A stretch of 53,309 nucleotides of DNA from Bryobacterales bacterium (GCA_020854055.1 JADZGD010000058.1:1-53309); one strand, 5' to 3'; shown: positions 17,140 to 26,874, counted from the stretch's first letter. The notes: generated by a model not told the origin, from the letters alone. Program-made: numbers and translations.

Positions 17140-20100
17140 TTACCGGGAAACAACCCTCAGCTTCACCGGACCAATCAAGCCCGACCGCAGTTTGTCCGCA
17201 TCGCGCAGGATGTTGCCGTCATGCCACCAGCGCGAGTTCGGGTCGAAAGCCAAGGAGTCATACTGGTACCAGCGCATCCTGTTGGCCAGCAGGTTGGCGG
17301 CAATCACGGTCAGTTCGTTCTTACCCGAACGGACCAGCCGGGTAATATCCAGCCGGTAGGGCGGCCAGTCGAGCGTCCCTGCCAGGGTGCCGTTGACCCA
17401 GACCTCTCCCGTGTAACAGAGTTCTCCCAACTCCAGCACTACCTGCCGGACATCGGCCAACTGGAAAGCCGTGGAGTAGGCCGCGCGGCCGGAATACCAG
17501 TCCAGATTGTGCCCGTTCCAATCGCCCAACGTGATGGGGGCCTTGCCGCAGCGCGCGACCGGTGGCTTGTTGATGCCATCTTCGGGCCGGTTCAGCGTCA
17601 TACGCACCTCGGATGGCCCCGATTCGAGCGTGCATCCCGGCGGGACCGGAATGCGGTACTCGACCTCGACCGGGTAGATCGATTCGCTGGGAGGGGGCGG
17701 CGCCACCTCGAAAGCCGGCAGGCCGCCCACCTGCCAGGTCTGGTCCGTACGAATGGCGAGCCTTTCGCCCGACTTTCCGATGATATTGCCCTCGGCGAGC
17801 AGGAATCCTTTACCCCTGACCCGGACGCCAAGGCGATGGCGGCCGCGGGCAACGGCAATGGCTTCGACACCGGCAACTGCCGCGCCGTCCCAAAAGTACT
17901 CAACGGTAGAACCGCGAGCGAGTGTTTTTAGAACAATGGCGGCGGGCTCGAACGGAATGTCGAGTTGCCTGGTGAATGTCAGATCCGGTCCACCGAACTC
18001 ACCAGGGTGCCGGGTGCGGTAAACGTAGCGCGTGATCCACAGAGCGTTCCAGCCGGAAACATAGCGTGCCGTTCGGTTGCTGAAGCGGATACGCTGCCAG
18101 GGACGGCCGGCGATACGAAAATCGCCCACTGGAATTTCCAGGCGGGTCTCACCGGGGTCCGCGCTCCATTTGTAATCCAGTTCGTGCGGCACCACCTGGA
18201 AGTTCCACGGCCCGTTGAGCGCAATGGCGGTAGCAGCAGGCGGTATGGTTGGCGGCGCGGCCGCTGCGCCTGGGTCAATCACAACGTAAAAGGCTTCCCA
18301 GGGTTCAAACACCAGGCGCGCGGGATCTACCAGAGTTACTTCCCCGGTCTCCGGATCCCAACGCTCGGCGCGGCCCCGGGCGGCAAAGCGTACCGAGACC
18401 TCTGCCCTCCGGCGTTCGGAATTGGCCAGCAGATAGATTTCCTTCCCCTGAGCCCGCCGGTGAAGGTAGCGTAGGGCCGCAGCGCCGGCTCCATCGATGG
18501 CGATGTCGGCCGGAAGGACCTGCCGCAACCAGGCGGTCAACGCGTCCATATTGGGGAACGCACGAATGCCGCGGGAGAGTTTCAGGACCTCTGCATCATC
18601 GGCGCCATTTTCAGCCGAGTTGCGCGGAGTCTCGCCCAGGGCGACAACCCGCAGGCCCAACCGCGCGCGTTCCGCCAGACGGCGGTACATGGCCAGTGAA
18701 ACTGTGCCCACGTCAGGCAGGATGAGCACCCGATAAGACTCCGTTCCGATCTCCGGCTTCGGCGCCAGGACGCTGTCGGTATCAACCAGATCGCAGTCGA
18801 TATGCGCCCCGGCCAGCCGGTCCACCACGTCGGTCACGGCCTGACGTAAGGGTTGCGGCCCAAGGCCGATGCTCCATACGTCTTCAACCGGATAGAGGAC
18901 GGCCACACCGGCAACGTGCTCACCCTGGCTGCCCATGAAAGACAGGCGCCGGGTATAGTCTGCAAACTTCTTGAAGTATTTCCAGTATGGGTTGTGATAG
19001 AACCAGGTGTTCGGCCAGTCCTCCAGGCTGAGCGGCGTGTCGATGGAATAGTGGAACAGGTGGAAGATGAAGGAGTTGATGCCGTACACGGCCAGCATGT
19101 TCACCCCGTACCGGGCCTGATCGAGCGTGATGGTCCAGCCGGCTCCGCCCAGTGCCTCCACCGCCGCGCGAGGTTTGCCGTACATGTGTGTCACCGAACT
19201 CAGTTGCTTCGGCTTCCACGAGCCGATAGTGCGCGGCCAGGTGTAGCGGAAGTCTTCGTTGTCAGTGCCAGGAATCTGGGCGTTGCGCCAGGTGCGAAAG
19301 TAGTCCCCCTGGTCGAAAATATTTGACAGCCCTTCGTTGGTGTGGCCGGTCAGTTTCAGATTGTGTTTTGCACACCATTCGGCAATCTGCGCAAACCAGG
19401 CCTCGGCATAGAGCCGGGTGAACTCCTGGAAGTAATCGCAGCGAACCTTGATGGTCTCCCGTCCGCCCTCGTCAAACAGCAGAGGCAGCGCCTTCCGCAA
19501 TTCGTAGCCTTTGCTAAGACGGAACCGCTGTTCAAGCAGCGGGTCCCAGGGAACCGGACGGATGTTAAAAATCTCGTCGAAGAAGGAGCCGGGTATGGTT
19601 TTGCCGAAATGGATCGAGAAGCGCCTGGCGTACTCTTCGTAAGTGTTGTTGAGGAATTCGCGGACCGCATCCGGGTTGAGGTAGTTGGGCAGTGCCAGCG
19701 GCAGTTTCACCGGTTCGAAGATCGAGATGCGCCACTCGCCGGAAGGGGCTTGCCACCTGCCAACGGACTGGTTGAGGGCAGTGAGGTCGGTCAGGGTCGC
19801 CGAGTCAATCTGGTTCGCGCCGGTTTTGCGGGCGGCTATGACGAACACCGCACTGGCGAAGTCGAGCGCGATAGCCGCAGGGCCGCGTACGTCTTGGACG
19901 CGGCGTTCGAGCCCCTGCGCGGTGAAGCGCAGAGGATTAGCGGCCCGGGTGCGGCCGCCGGCATCGCCGCTGGGCCACTTGTCCTCATCATAGATCCAGG
20001 TCTCAAAGCCAACCTTTTCGGCGTGTGCGACGCTGGTCTTCACGGCGTTCCAGAAGCCAGGTGAAAAATACGGCGTGCCGCTTTCATCCAATCCGGCGCG

Positions 20101-20319
20101 AGTATGCATATAGGCGCCATAGACGCCCTTGTCGACCATCTGGTCGATCTGCCACACCAGTTTGTCCGCCTCCAGTGTGTCGTTCCACGACCAGAGCGGC
20201 ATCAGCGAGTATTCACGAGGTGGATCCTTAAATTGTTCCCGTAGGCTCTGCGCGGCCAGTTGGGGCACGATAGCGGTGGCAAGTAAAACGGCACATGACA
20301 GCACGATGGCGCGTCGCAT
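17140..20319 (-). CDS. Secreted GH106-like glycoside hydrolase
   Basis: 1059 residues from ATG 20319, which follows a GAGGAG ribosome-binding site. A signal peptide (MRRAIVLSCAVLLATAIVPQ, cleavage after LAAQ) directs export. The N-terminal catalytic part has MPLWSWNDTLEADKL, KGVYGAYMHTRAGL and WIYDEDKWPSGDAGG, the pattern of the Glyco_hydro_106 family, whose characterised members are alpha-L-rhamnosidases. The C-terminal third holds beta-sandwich, galactose-binding-like domains (GLPAFEVAPPPPSESIYPVE; ELCYTGEVWVNGTLAGTLDW; GKNELTVIAANLLANRMRWY). A role in breaking down rhamnose-bearing polysaccharide is inferred. It lies on the same strand just downstream of the six-hairpin glycosidase gene, 61 bases apart. 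Confidence 0.82.
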   Translation of the reverse strand: MRRAIVLSCAVLLATAIVPQLAAQSLREQFKDPPREYSLMPLWSWNDTLEADKLVWQIDQMVDKGVYGAYMHTRAGLDESGTPYFSPGFWNAVKTSVAHAEKVGFETWIYDEDKWPSGDAGGRTRAANPLRFTAQGLERRVQDVRGPAAIALDFASAVFVIAARKTGANQIDSATLTDLTALNQSVGRWQAPSGEWRISIFEPVKLPLALPNYLNPDAVREFLNNTYEEYARRFSIHFGKTIPGSFFDEIFNIRPVPWDPLLEQRFRLSKGYELRKALPLLFDEGGRETIKVRCDYFQEFTRLYAEAWFAQIAEWCAKHNLKLTGHTNEGLSNIFDQGDYFRTWRNAQIPGTDNEDFRYTWPRTIGSWKPKQLSSVTHMYGKPRAAVEALGGAGWTITLDQARYGVNMLAVYGINSFIFHLFHYSIDTPLSLEDWPNTWFYHNPYWKYFKKFADYTRRLSFMGSQGEHVAGVAVLYPVEDVWSIGLGPQPLRQAVTDVVDRLAGAHIDCDLVDTDSVLAPKPEIGTESYRVLILPDVGTVSLAMYRRLAERARLGLRVVALGETPRNSAENGADDAEVLKLSRGIRAFPNMDALTAWLRQVLPADIAIDGAGAAALRYLHRRAQGKEIYLLANSERRRAEVSVRFAARGRAERWDPETGEVTLVDPARLVFEPWEAFYVVIDPGAAAAPPTIPPAATAIALNGPWNFQVVPHELDYKWSADPGETRLEIPVGDFRIAGRPWQRIRFSNRTARYVSGWNALWITRYVYRTRHPGEFGGPDLTFTRQLDIPFEPAAIVLKTLARGSTVEYFWDGAAVAGVEAIAVARGRHRLGVRVRGKGFLLAEGNIIGKSGERLAIRTDQTWQVGGLPAFEVAPPPPSESIYPVEVEYRIPVPPGCTLESGPSEVRMTLNRPEDGINKPPVARCGKAPITLGDWNGHNLDWYSGRAAYSTAFQLADVRQVVLELGELCYTGEVWVNGTLAGTLDWPPYRLDITRLVRSGKNELTVIAANLLANRMRWYQYDSLAFDPNSRWWHDGNILRDADKLRSGLIGPVKLRVVSR

Positions 20320-20380
20320 GAGGTTCTCCTCGACAAACGTATGCGCCATCGTAGCACGGGCGCACTCAAAGGCAGCGGCT

Positions 20381-21574
20381 CTAATCGGCTTGAAACGGCG
20401 GCGGCACGGCGCCCCGGCTTACACAGCCGGCGGCAAACAGGTACATGCCGGCGGACCAGGCCTGGTGTTCTGTGCCCATCGGCTCGGCGGTCGTTCCGGA
20501 ATGCCACTCGTTGAAGCGTCCGGCCCGGTTCAAGTCGCCCAGCCGCTCCAACGCGGCCGCCGCCTGCGCGATGCGCCCACAATGAACCAGCGCAGCGATG
20601 TAGAAGCCTCCGATAAACGGCCAGATTCCTCCGTTGTGGTAATGGTTGGGAACATTGAGCATGCCGTAGTAATCCCGCCAATCGGGATCGCCCGGCTGGA
20701 CCGGAGGATAGAGGGCGGGCAACGGATGGGTATCCAAATGGTGGCGCAGGATGAAGTCGAGAATCTTCTGGCTCCGCTCGCTACCGGCGACTCCGGTAAG
20801 GATGGCGAGCAGGTTTCCCAGGCAGTCGAACCACTCACCGGCCGCGCGAAAGCCCAGGTAGGGCAGGTAGTATAACTCATCCACCAGCAGGCGCTTCACC
20901 GGCAGCCAGCGCTTGCGGCCCAGGGAATCGCGCTCCTTACGAGATTCGGTACTGAAGGTGTGTGAAATGTGGCGCAGCATGTTGCCGTCGCCCTGATACC
21001 AGAAGTAGCGGTTGATGCGGCTCGCCACCAGTTCAGCCCGGTGCAGATAGGTAGCGCAGTCCACCGGCTCGTCTGCGGCCGCAACCCGCGCCGCCGAGCG
21101 AAGGGCCAGCACGTACAGGCAATTGAGATAGAGACCCTTGCCGCGGGTGCAAAACAGATCCTGCCAGTCCGCGCTCTCCTGCATGCTCAGCAGGCCGCTC
21201 TGGTCGACATCCTGGCATTCGTACCAGCGCAGAATGCCGCGGTTGACGGCCGGCTCGGGCGCCAGCAGGGAACTGCCAATGACCCACCACAGGCCCGCGT
21301 CGGCGTAGGCGCGAAAGTTGGGGCGTCCGGTAGCGGCGTCCACATTGTTCGGTATCGCGCCGCTCGCCGCCTGCCGCGAACGCAGCGTGCCGATACTCGC
21401 CTCGAGTGAACGAAAGATCGCCTCATCGCCGGACAGCCGTCCACCGAGCAGCGCGATCATCGCATCGCGCGCCCACACCTGGTGGTGTCCAGTGCGTCCG
21501 CCCGACGCCATCAGGCCACTTGTGGCGGCGCACCGGCGCAGCGATTCGATGGCTTGCTGGTAGAGGGTATTCAA
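20381..21574 (-). CDS. Six-hairpin glycosidase, glycogen-debranching or GH100-like
   Basis: 397 residues of an (alpha/alpha)6-barrel type enzyme. Landmarks are HHQVWARDAMIALLGGRLSG near the start, SGAIPNNVDAATGRPNFRAY, DAGLWWVIGSSLLA, LPYLGFRAAGEWFDCLGNLL and NHYHNGGIWPFIGGFYIAAL. They match bacterial amylo-alpha-1,6-glucosidase or neutral-invertase-like proteins, and substrate cannot be told apart from these motifs. The start at 21574 is TTG, because no ATG in frame precedes the conserved first helix; an internal ATG at 21511 would remove that helix. No signal peptide is present, so it is probably cytoplasmic, acting on imported oligosaccharides. It is the first gene of a likely two-gene unit with the GH106-like gene. 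Confidence 0.72.
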   Translation of the reverse strand: MNTLYQQAIESLRRCAATSGLMASGGRTGHHQVWARDAMIALLGGRLSGDEAIFRSLEASIGTLRSRQAASGAIPNNVDAATGRPNFRAYADAGLWWVIGSSLLAPEPAVNRGILRWYECQDVDQSGLLSMQESADWQDLFCTRGKGLYLNCLYVLALRSAARVAAADEPVDCATYLHRAELVASRINRYFWYQGDGNMLRHISHTFSTESRKERDSLGRKRWLPVKRLLVDELYYLPYLGFRAAGEWFDCLGNLLAILTGVAGSERSQKILDFILRHHLDTHPLPALYPPVQPGDPDWRDYYGMLNVPNHYHNGGIWPFIGGFYIAALVHCGRIAQAAAALERLGDLNRAGRFNEWHSGTTAEPMGTEHQAWSAGMYLFAAGCVSRGAVPPPFQAD

Positions 21575-21899
21575 ATATTCATGCTAGCCGACAGCGCGGC
21601 CGGGCACCACTCGACGGAGCACGATTATTATATCGGTGATACCGTGAGGGATCGCAATAAACCCTGTTGCGGATTCTCTCCCGTACGACTTGTCTAACCG
21701 CGCTCTGTCTGGCAGATGAAGACCTGTGAATTCGAGTCGCCGGTCCAGGGGGACTGCCGGTTTCCGGTGCGCGGGTAGAGGCCAGGAAAGCGGCCCGCCG
21801 CCTGGCGCAGGCCAGCGCGGTGACCGCCGATGACGGTGCAGCAGTGCTTGAGGAGTGCGGGCCGATTTAGCCAGGAGCGCTTCTGTTAAGCTGCATCGC
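21575..21899. promoter_or_regulatory. Divergent non-coding region with a minus-strand promoter
   Basis: 325 bases between the divergent glycosidase and M81 genes. On the minus strand a perfect TATAAT lies at 21632-21627, with a TTGCGA-like -35 about 19 bases upstream, which would start transcription some 45 bases before the glycosidase gene. No clear plus-strand promoter for the M81 gene was found. Short frames in 21720-21860 were examined and show no convincing protein. Confidence 0.4.
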
Positions 21900-23399
21900 A
21901 TGGGTACTCCTCAGAACCGGCCGCGCATCGCGATAGCGAGCCTGATGCACGAATCGAACTCGTTCAGTGCCGAAAAGACCGCGCTTGCCGACTTCGAATT
22001 CTTCGACCCCGCCGGTTGGGAAAAAGGCAACGGCGAAGTGGCTGGTATGGTGAGCGAACTCGACCCGGAGGAGTTCGATGTCCGCCGGACAATTTTCGCC
22101 AGCGCCACTCCGAAAGGGCCGGTCACTGCCACGGCTTATGAGGAGCTGACCAGCCGGCTGCTGGAGGCGGTTCGCGCCAGCGGCCCCGTGGATGGTGTAT
22201 TGCTGGCTCTGCATGGGGCGATGTTTTCCGAACTCTACCCGCAGGCCGACGAAGAGACCGTCCGCCGCGTACGCCGCCTGCTGGGGCCTGGCGTCCCGCT
22301 GGTTGTGGCGCACGATTTTCACGCCAATATTTCGCCGCTCACCGTGGAGTTGTGCGACGCGCTGGTAGCCTATCAGCAAAACCCGCACCTGGACACAAAG
22401 CAACGGGGCGCGCGGGCGGCGCGAATTCTGATGCGGACTTTGCGCGGCCAGGCCCGCCCGGTACAGGCCATTGTGAAACCGCCGCTGGTGTGGAACATCG
22501 TTTTCCAGAATACGAATGTGGATCCGCTACTCAGCATCACCCAGGCGAGCATGAAGCTGGAAACCCAGCCGGGAATTCTCGCGGCGAGCGTGCTCGGCGG
22601 CTATCAATACGCGGACACCGAATTCATGGGCCCGTCGGTGGTTGTGGTGACCGACAACGATCTCCCGCGCGCGCAGGCCGAGGCGAGGGAACTGGCCGGC
22701 CGCATGTGGGATTTGCGCGAGCAGATTGAGTTACGGCTCCCCGATGCCGATAAAGCCGTACAGTTGGCGATGAACGCCCCAAAGCACCCGGTGGCTTTGT
22801 TTGAGTTGGGCGATAACATCGGCGGCGGGTCGGCTGGTGACGAGACCTTCATTCTCGAACGGTTACTGCAAAGGAAAGCCCGCGGGTGGGTGGTGGTGAT
22901 CTTCGATCCGGCGGCGGTTGAGGCGGCCAAGCAGGCCGGCATCGACGGCGCCTTCGACCGGCCGGTTGGAGGCGCCACGGCAGCCAGCGCCAGCCGTCCC
23001 GTACAGGTGAAGGGAATTGTCCGCAGCCTGCACCATGGGCGCTATGTGGAGACAGAAGTTCGCCACGGCGGCAGCCGCTACTGGGTGATGGGGCACTCCG
23101 CGGTGATCGAGGCGGTGGGCTCGACCGCCGATGAGTTGAACCTGCTGGTGGTCACTTCGGAGCGCTCCAGCCCGAATTCGATTCACCAACTGGTAAGTTG
23201 CGGCATCTATCCCGAGCGGCAGAAGATCCTTGTCGCCAAGGGGGCCGTGGCGCCGCGGGCAGCTTACCAGCCGGTGGCGGCCGAGATCGTCACCGTGGAC
23301 ACGCCGGGCTGCACGGCGGTGAATCCGGCTCACTTCACTTACACTCGGGTGCGGCCCGGAGTACTGGGTGTAACCTCCGAGGATCGGCCTATAAGGTAG
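21900..23399 (+). CDS. M81-family (MlrC-like) metallopeptidase
   Basis: 499 residues from ATG 21900 (MGTPQNRPRIAIASLMHESN). M81 proteins are zinc peptidases named after MlrC, which hydrolyses linearised microcystin; most family members have unknown substrates. Conserved features are MHESNSFS at the N-terminus, GVLLALHGAM, VAHDFHANIS, the GDNIGGGSAGDETF loop and the tail RPIR. Histidine and aspartate residues in MHESNSF, HDFHAN and GDNIGGG are the likely metal ligands. No signal peptide is evident. The 3' end overlaps the convergent subtilase gene by 11 bases. Confidence 0.88.
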   Translation: MGTPQNRPRIAIASLMHESNSFSAEKTALADFEFFDPAGWEKGNGEVAGMVSELDPEEFDVRRTIFASATPKGPVTATAYEELTSRLLEAVRASGPVDGVLLALHGAMFSELYPQADEETVRRVRRLLGPGVPLVVAHDFHANISPLTVELCDALVAYQQNPHLDTKQRGARAARILMRTLRGQARPVQAIVKPPLVWNIVFQNTNVDPLLSITQASMKLETQPGILAASVLGGYQYADTEFMGPSVVVVTDNDLPRAQAEARELAGRMWDLREQIELRLPDADKAVQLAMNAPKHPVALFELGDNIGGGSAGDETFILERLLQRKARGWVVVIFDPAAVEAAKQAGIDGAFDRPVGGATAASASRPVQVKGIVRSLHHGRYVETEVRHGGSRYWVMGHSAVIEAVGSTADELNLLVVTSERSSPNSIHQLVSCGIYPERQKILVAKGAVAPRAAYQPVAAEIVTVDTPGCTAVNPAHFTYTRVRPGVLGVTSEDRPIR

Positions 23400-25746
23400 A
23401 CACGGAGACGGTGGCCGTAATGTCGCCGGCCTTCACCGTGAAGTTATTCACGCCCGGCGTTCGAGAGTAACGAACGCTGACCTCAAAGCCGCCTGGCACC
23501 TCCACCTCGTCCGGTACGACGCTGCGGACAGAGGCACCGGTCGTGTCAGTAGTCACCTCGGGCTGCGAGTCGGGCAACCCGATCCCGTTCGCATCCAGCA
23601 CCTGGAAATAGAACGTGTCGGTACTGCCCGCGCGGCGGCTGGTGGTGGGGGTCAGCAGCAGGGGGATGTACTTGGGCGCGCCCGGCACTGCGAACCAGTA
23701 AGGAACCCGTGTGATCAGGTCGGTCTGGGTGCCTCGCACCACCACATATCCCTGATATTCTCCGGAAGTCAGATCTGAGGCGGTGAACCGCACGGCGACC
23801 GACGCCGACGCGCCGCCGTCGAGTTGGAGCGAATCGGCCCCCAGCGTGGGAGCAGGCCCCTGGTCACGCGGCTCGACGTTGATGAAGAAGGTATCGGAGG
23901 TGGTACTGAGATTGGTTACTTTCAACGTCAGCGTGCTGTCAACCGTGGAAGACGTCGTTGTACCGAAACTCATCGTGGCCGGCTCCAGGGCGATCTTCGA
24001 CCGGGTGGCATCGAAGGCGTTGATCAGGCCGGCTCCCTGCTCCTGCACTCGCAGCGGCTTGCCGTCGTCTCCGTACAGCGGTGTGGCGGTATTGATCACC
24101 AGCGAGCGGTACTGGGCGACCGTTAATCCCGGGTGCGCCTGCTTTACCATGGCGGCGATACCGGCGACCAGCGGGGACGCGAAACTGGTGCCCGCGGTCA
24201 GAATGTAGCCGGTTGCGTTGTAAGACTCGCCGGTTGGGTTGAGCGTCTGCGCGGCCGTATAGATGGGCTCGCCGACGGCCAGAACCTCCGGCTTGATAGC
24301 CTGTTGCGGATCGGGTCCGCGGCTCGACGCGGCGACCAGCGTGGAGGGCGTGATCGGCACGGGACCAATCGTGAACCGAAGTGTGATATTCAACTCCCCG
24401 GATGTAAGCAGCCCGAGCAGCGCCGTGCCATCTGCATAGCTGATGGAGGCGGCCGGCAGCGTAACGCCGCTCACGTCCATCGAAAACAGGTCCGGTGAGG
24501 CGGGTGTGGCATAGATAATGGCGGCGGTGGCCCCGGCAGTCGCCGCGTTCTGAATCTTGGTAGAAAAGTTGCAGTCGCCACGCAGGATCAACGCCACTTT
24601 GCCGTTGAGGCTGGATGCGGGCAGCGGCGAGCAGGCCTTTGAAGTGGCATCGAAGGAAGTGATGCTCACTAGCGGTCCGGAAATCGCATCCTGCGAATAG
24701 GTGGTGTTTCCCGGACGGGCGACAAAGGTTTTGTCGCCGGCCAGCACCGCTCCGGAAAAGGTGCGGTTGTTGGTCGTCATGCCGACGGCAATGACATCGG
24801 GCGCGGTGGCAGGGGGGCCCAGGCTGTCTGGCTGCGGCCCGCCGTTGCCGGCCGCCGAGACGATAATCAGTCCCGCTGCCGCGGCCCGTTCCACGGCGTC
24901 GTAGAGCGGATCCGCATCGATCTTTAAAGGCAGGTCGATACCGATGCTGATGTTGACCACGTCCATGCCGTCATTGACCGCGTCGTCAAAGGCCTTGAGG
25001 ATGGCGTCGGTGGAGAGATCGGGGTCCAGCCGGTAGACACCGAGGAACGCTTTCGGCGCCGAACCGGCGATACTGGCCAGCGGACCCGAAGTGAGATTGC
25101 CGATGGCGGCCATGGCCGTTCCCGAACCGTGCCCGTCCAGGTCGGCCGGACCCGTGTCGGCGCCGCCCGCGATGGCGCCGTAACTGCGCGCGACGATCAC
25201 CTTCTTCAAACTGTGGAAGGCAGGCAGGTCCTTGCCGCTATAGATGGGATAACCCGGGGGCGGAGTGAGTGAGTCATCGATGAAGCCGGCGTTGGTCGGA
25301 TCGATGCCGGTATCAATGAGGCCGACCTTCATCCCGGCGCCGGCGTTGGCGAAGCCACCCACCTGGTCCCAGCCATCCTGACTGTGAGTCAGGTTCAGAG
25401 CTTGATTGAGCCTCAGTTTGCACCGGTATACTTTGTGCACTTTGAGGACGCCTGGCAGGCGGCGGAGTTGATCCACCTGGGCGTCGGGAACCTGGACAAT
25501 CAGGGCATTGGCGACCGTAGCCACCGACTCGAGCACTCGAGCTTGAACATCGGCGAGTGCCACCCGCATGCTCGATTGCTCCTGTAGAACGGCCTGGCGG
25601 CGGAGGGCAATCGCGGAGCGTGCCATCTTCCGGTTCCAATGCGTGGTCACCGCGGGCTCGCCGCTGAGTTCCACGATGTATCGATTGGGAATTACCTGGG
25701 CCGGTAAAAGGGTGGCCGAAACCAGAACAAACACGAACTTATTCAT
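23389..25746 (-). CDS. Secreted subtilisin-family (S8) serine protease with PA domain
   Basis: 785 residues. A short signal peptide (MNKFVFVLVSATLLPAQ) is followed by an I9-like propeptide (about 20-110). The catalytic domain has Asp145 (LIDTGIDP), His206 (DLDGHGSGTAM), the oxyanion Asn301 (SAAGNGG) and Ser521 (AGTSFASPLVAG). A protease-associated (PA) insertion at about 340-455 contains ILRGDCNFSTKIQNAATAGA. After the catalytic domain come beta-sandwich repeats, about 570-785, including SVAVRFTASDLTSGEYQGYV. The protein is probably exported and digests peptides outside the cell. The M81 peptidase gene converges on it, suggesting a protein-degrading neighbourhood. Confidence 0.95.
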   Translation of the reverse strand: MNKFVFVLVSATLLPAQVIPNRYIVELSGEPAVTTHWNRKMARSAIALRRQAVLQEQSSMRVALADVQARVLESVATVANALIVQVPDAQVDQLRRLPGVLKVHKVYRCKLRLNQALNLTHSQDGWDQVGGFANAGAGMKVGLIDTGIDPTNAGFIDDSLTPPPGYPIYSGKDLPAFHSLKKVIVARSYGAIAGGADTGPADLDGHGSGTAMAAIGNLTSGPLASIAGSAPKAFLGVYRLDPDLSTDAILKAFDDAVNDGMDVVNISIGIDLPLKIDADPLYDAVERAAAAGLIIVSAAGNGGPQPDSLGPPATAPDVIAVGMTTNNRTFSGAVLAGDKTFVARPGNTTYSQDAISGPLVSITSFDATSKACSPLPASSLNGKVALILRGDCNFSTKIQNAATAGATAAIIYATPASPDLFSMDVSGVTLPAASISYADGTALLGLLTSGELNITLRFTIGPVPITPSTLVAASSRGPDPQQAIKPEVLAVGEPIYTAAQTLNPTGESYNATGYILTAGTSFASPLVAGIAAMVKQAHPGLTVAQYRSLVINTATPLYGDDGKPLRVQEQGAGLINAFDATRSKIALEPATMSFGTTTSSTVDSTLTLKVTNLSTTSDTFFINVEPRDQGPAPTLGADSLQLDGGASASVAVRFTASDLTSGEYQGYVVVRGTQTDLITRVPYWFAVPGAPKYIPLLLTPTTSRRAGSTDTFYFQVLDANGIGLPDSQPEVTTDTTGASVRSVVPDEVEVPGGFEVSVRYSRTPGVNNFTVKAGDITATVSVSTL

Positions 25747-25911
25747 ACTGCCCTTCCGGTAGTCATGGTGAATACCTTGTAAGGACGCGGACTGCGCGGG
25801 ACAGATTTATTCTATCGGATTTTCCCGGCGGGCCCGACAGGGTGGGCGATCGCAACCGGGCAAAACGGCGGAATGTTGTTGGGCGGCTAACCTGGTTCGG
25901 AAAACGGCGGG

Positions 25912-25940
25912 TTGACGGCTGACTTCTTTTTCGATTTATG
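25912..25940 (+). promoter_or_regulatory. Candidate promoter of tatA
   Basis: TTGACG at 25912-25917, a 17-base spacer, then TTTATG at 25935-25940. Transcription would begin near 25947, about 75 bases before the tatA start. The -35 is good and the -10 is poor. The remaining gap (25747-25911) holds a short near-repeat, AAAACGGCGG at 25862 and 25900, and no gene. Confidence 0.33.
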
Positions 25941-26021
25941 TAGGAGCAGAGACCTTCCGGTGCTTGCGGTGGAACGAGCAAGCTCCTAGAATGGTTCTAG
26001 CAGTGTTGAGAAGGAGGCCGC

Positions 26022-26189
26022 ATGAGGTCTATTGGCTTTCCCGAACTGGTTGTCATCCTGATCGTCGCCACCTTGCTGTTTGGTGGCAAGAAGATCCCGG
26101 AAGTGGCCAAGGGTTTGGGAGAAGGCATTCGCAATTTCAAGCATGCCTTGAAAGGTGACGAAAAACCCGAAGAAAAGAAGCCGGCATAG
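26022..26189 (+). CDS. tatA: TatA/E twin-arginine translocase pore subunit
   Basis: A 55-residue protein. TatA multimers form the channel for folded proteins with twin-arginine signals in the inner membrane. It has a short N-terminal membrane helix ([20 protein letters not shown]), the family [17 protein letters not shown] hinge and amphipathic helix with the conserved F-G, and a Lys/Glu-rich C-terminus [16 protein letters not shown] lies at 26011-26017, five bases before ATG 26022. No tatB or tatC is adjacent, so they must be elsewhere. A Tat-dependent subunit is encoded at 28022. A strong terminator follows. Confidence 0.96.
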   Translation: MRSIGFPELVVILIVATLLFGGKKIPEVAKGLGEGIRNFKHALKGDEKPEEKKPA

Positions 26190-26242
26190 GCTTTGTGGGG
26201 CTGCCCGCAACCAGAGCGGCTTCTCATTCGGAATTACAATGG

Positions 26243-26286
26243 AAAACCCCGTTTGCCGCGGAGACGGCGCGCGGGGTTTTCTCTTT
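26243..26286 (+). terminator. Intrinsic terminator after tatA
   Basis: AAAACCCCG (26243-26251) pairs with CGGGGTTTT (26272-26280), with further CGC/GCG pairing inside, followed by CTCTTTT. It ends the tatA transcript and, because the stem starts with an A run, may also serve the convergent HU gene. Confidence 0.85.
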
Positions 26287-26302
26287 TGAGGATGATACCG
26301 GG

Positions 26303-26611
26303 CTACTTCTGTTTTTTCGGCGGTACGACGGCGTCTTTGACGGCCTTGGCCACACGGAACTTCAGGACCTTCTTAGCCGGGATCTTGATGGTTTCCCCGG
26401 TTGCCGGGTTGCGCCCGGTCCTGGCCTTTCGCTCCACGCGCACGAGTTTTCCCACGCCGGGAAACATGAACGTACCTGTCTTTTTCGTCTCGCGGACCGC
26501 GATCTCGGCAAGCGAAACGAGGAACTGCTTTGCGATTTTGTTGCTGACTTCAGCAGTCTCCGCGATCTCGCGGATCAACTGCGTTTGGGTCATGCGGCTG
26601 GTGGCTGCCAT
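26303..26611 (-). CDS. HU-family DNA-binding protein
   Basis: 102 residues. HU dimers bend and compact DNA. The fold is plain in TQTQLIREIAETAEVSNKIA, FMFPGVGKLVRVERKARTGR and NPATGETIKIPAKKVLKFR, where RNPATG is the beta-arm tip that contacts the minor groove. The N-terminus is a few residues longer than in Escherichia coli HU, and the Lys-rich tail VVPPKKQK is short. AAGGAGAG precedes ATG 26611. It lies downstream of recA on the same strand with 263 bases between. Confidence 0.96.
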   Translation of the reverse strand: MAATSRMTQTQLIREIAETAEVSNKIAKQFLVSLAEIAVRETKKTGTFMFPGVGKLVRVERKARTGRNPATGETIKIPAKKVLKFRVAKAVKDAVVPPKKQK

Positions 26612-26806
26612 AACTCTCCTTCTAGCTTGTATCTCCTTGAGAACACCGTTACCCTTGATTAGCCGTTTTCGCCTCTGATTCGAGCGGAGCTCGGCGGCAC
26701 CTAGGAGCGCTTGTTCCCGTGCTCAACGCAACCTCATGATAAAGGATGATTCGCCGCGAAGTAAAGAGAGAATCGTCAAAAAGGCCCGATTTTCATGTGT
26801 TTTTTG

Positions 26807-26845
26807 CCATCCGGCAGACGTTTTCCGCTCTTGGAGGCCGGATGG
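26807..26845. other. Stem-loop downstream of recA
   Basis: CCATCCGGC (26807-26815) and GCCGGATGG (26837-26845) form a perfect 9-base inverted repeat. The T run lies on the left on the plus strand, so for recA, read leftwards, it becomes an A run after the stem and does not make a classical intrinsic terminator. It may slow or protect the 3' end of recA mRNA. Confidence 0.45.
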
Positions 26846-26874
26846 AAGCCAAAACAGAAGCTTTTGGACTTGTT

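Noticed and set aside
21584..21901. 105-codon minus-strand frame in the gap before the M81 gene
   Set aside because: Its product is Arg/Pro-rich with no motif, and it covers the region where divergent promoters should be.
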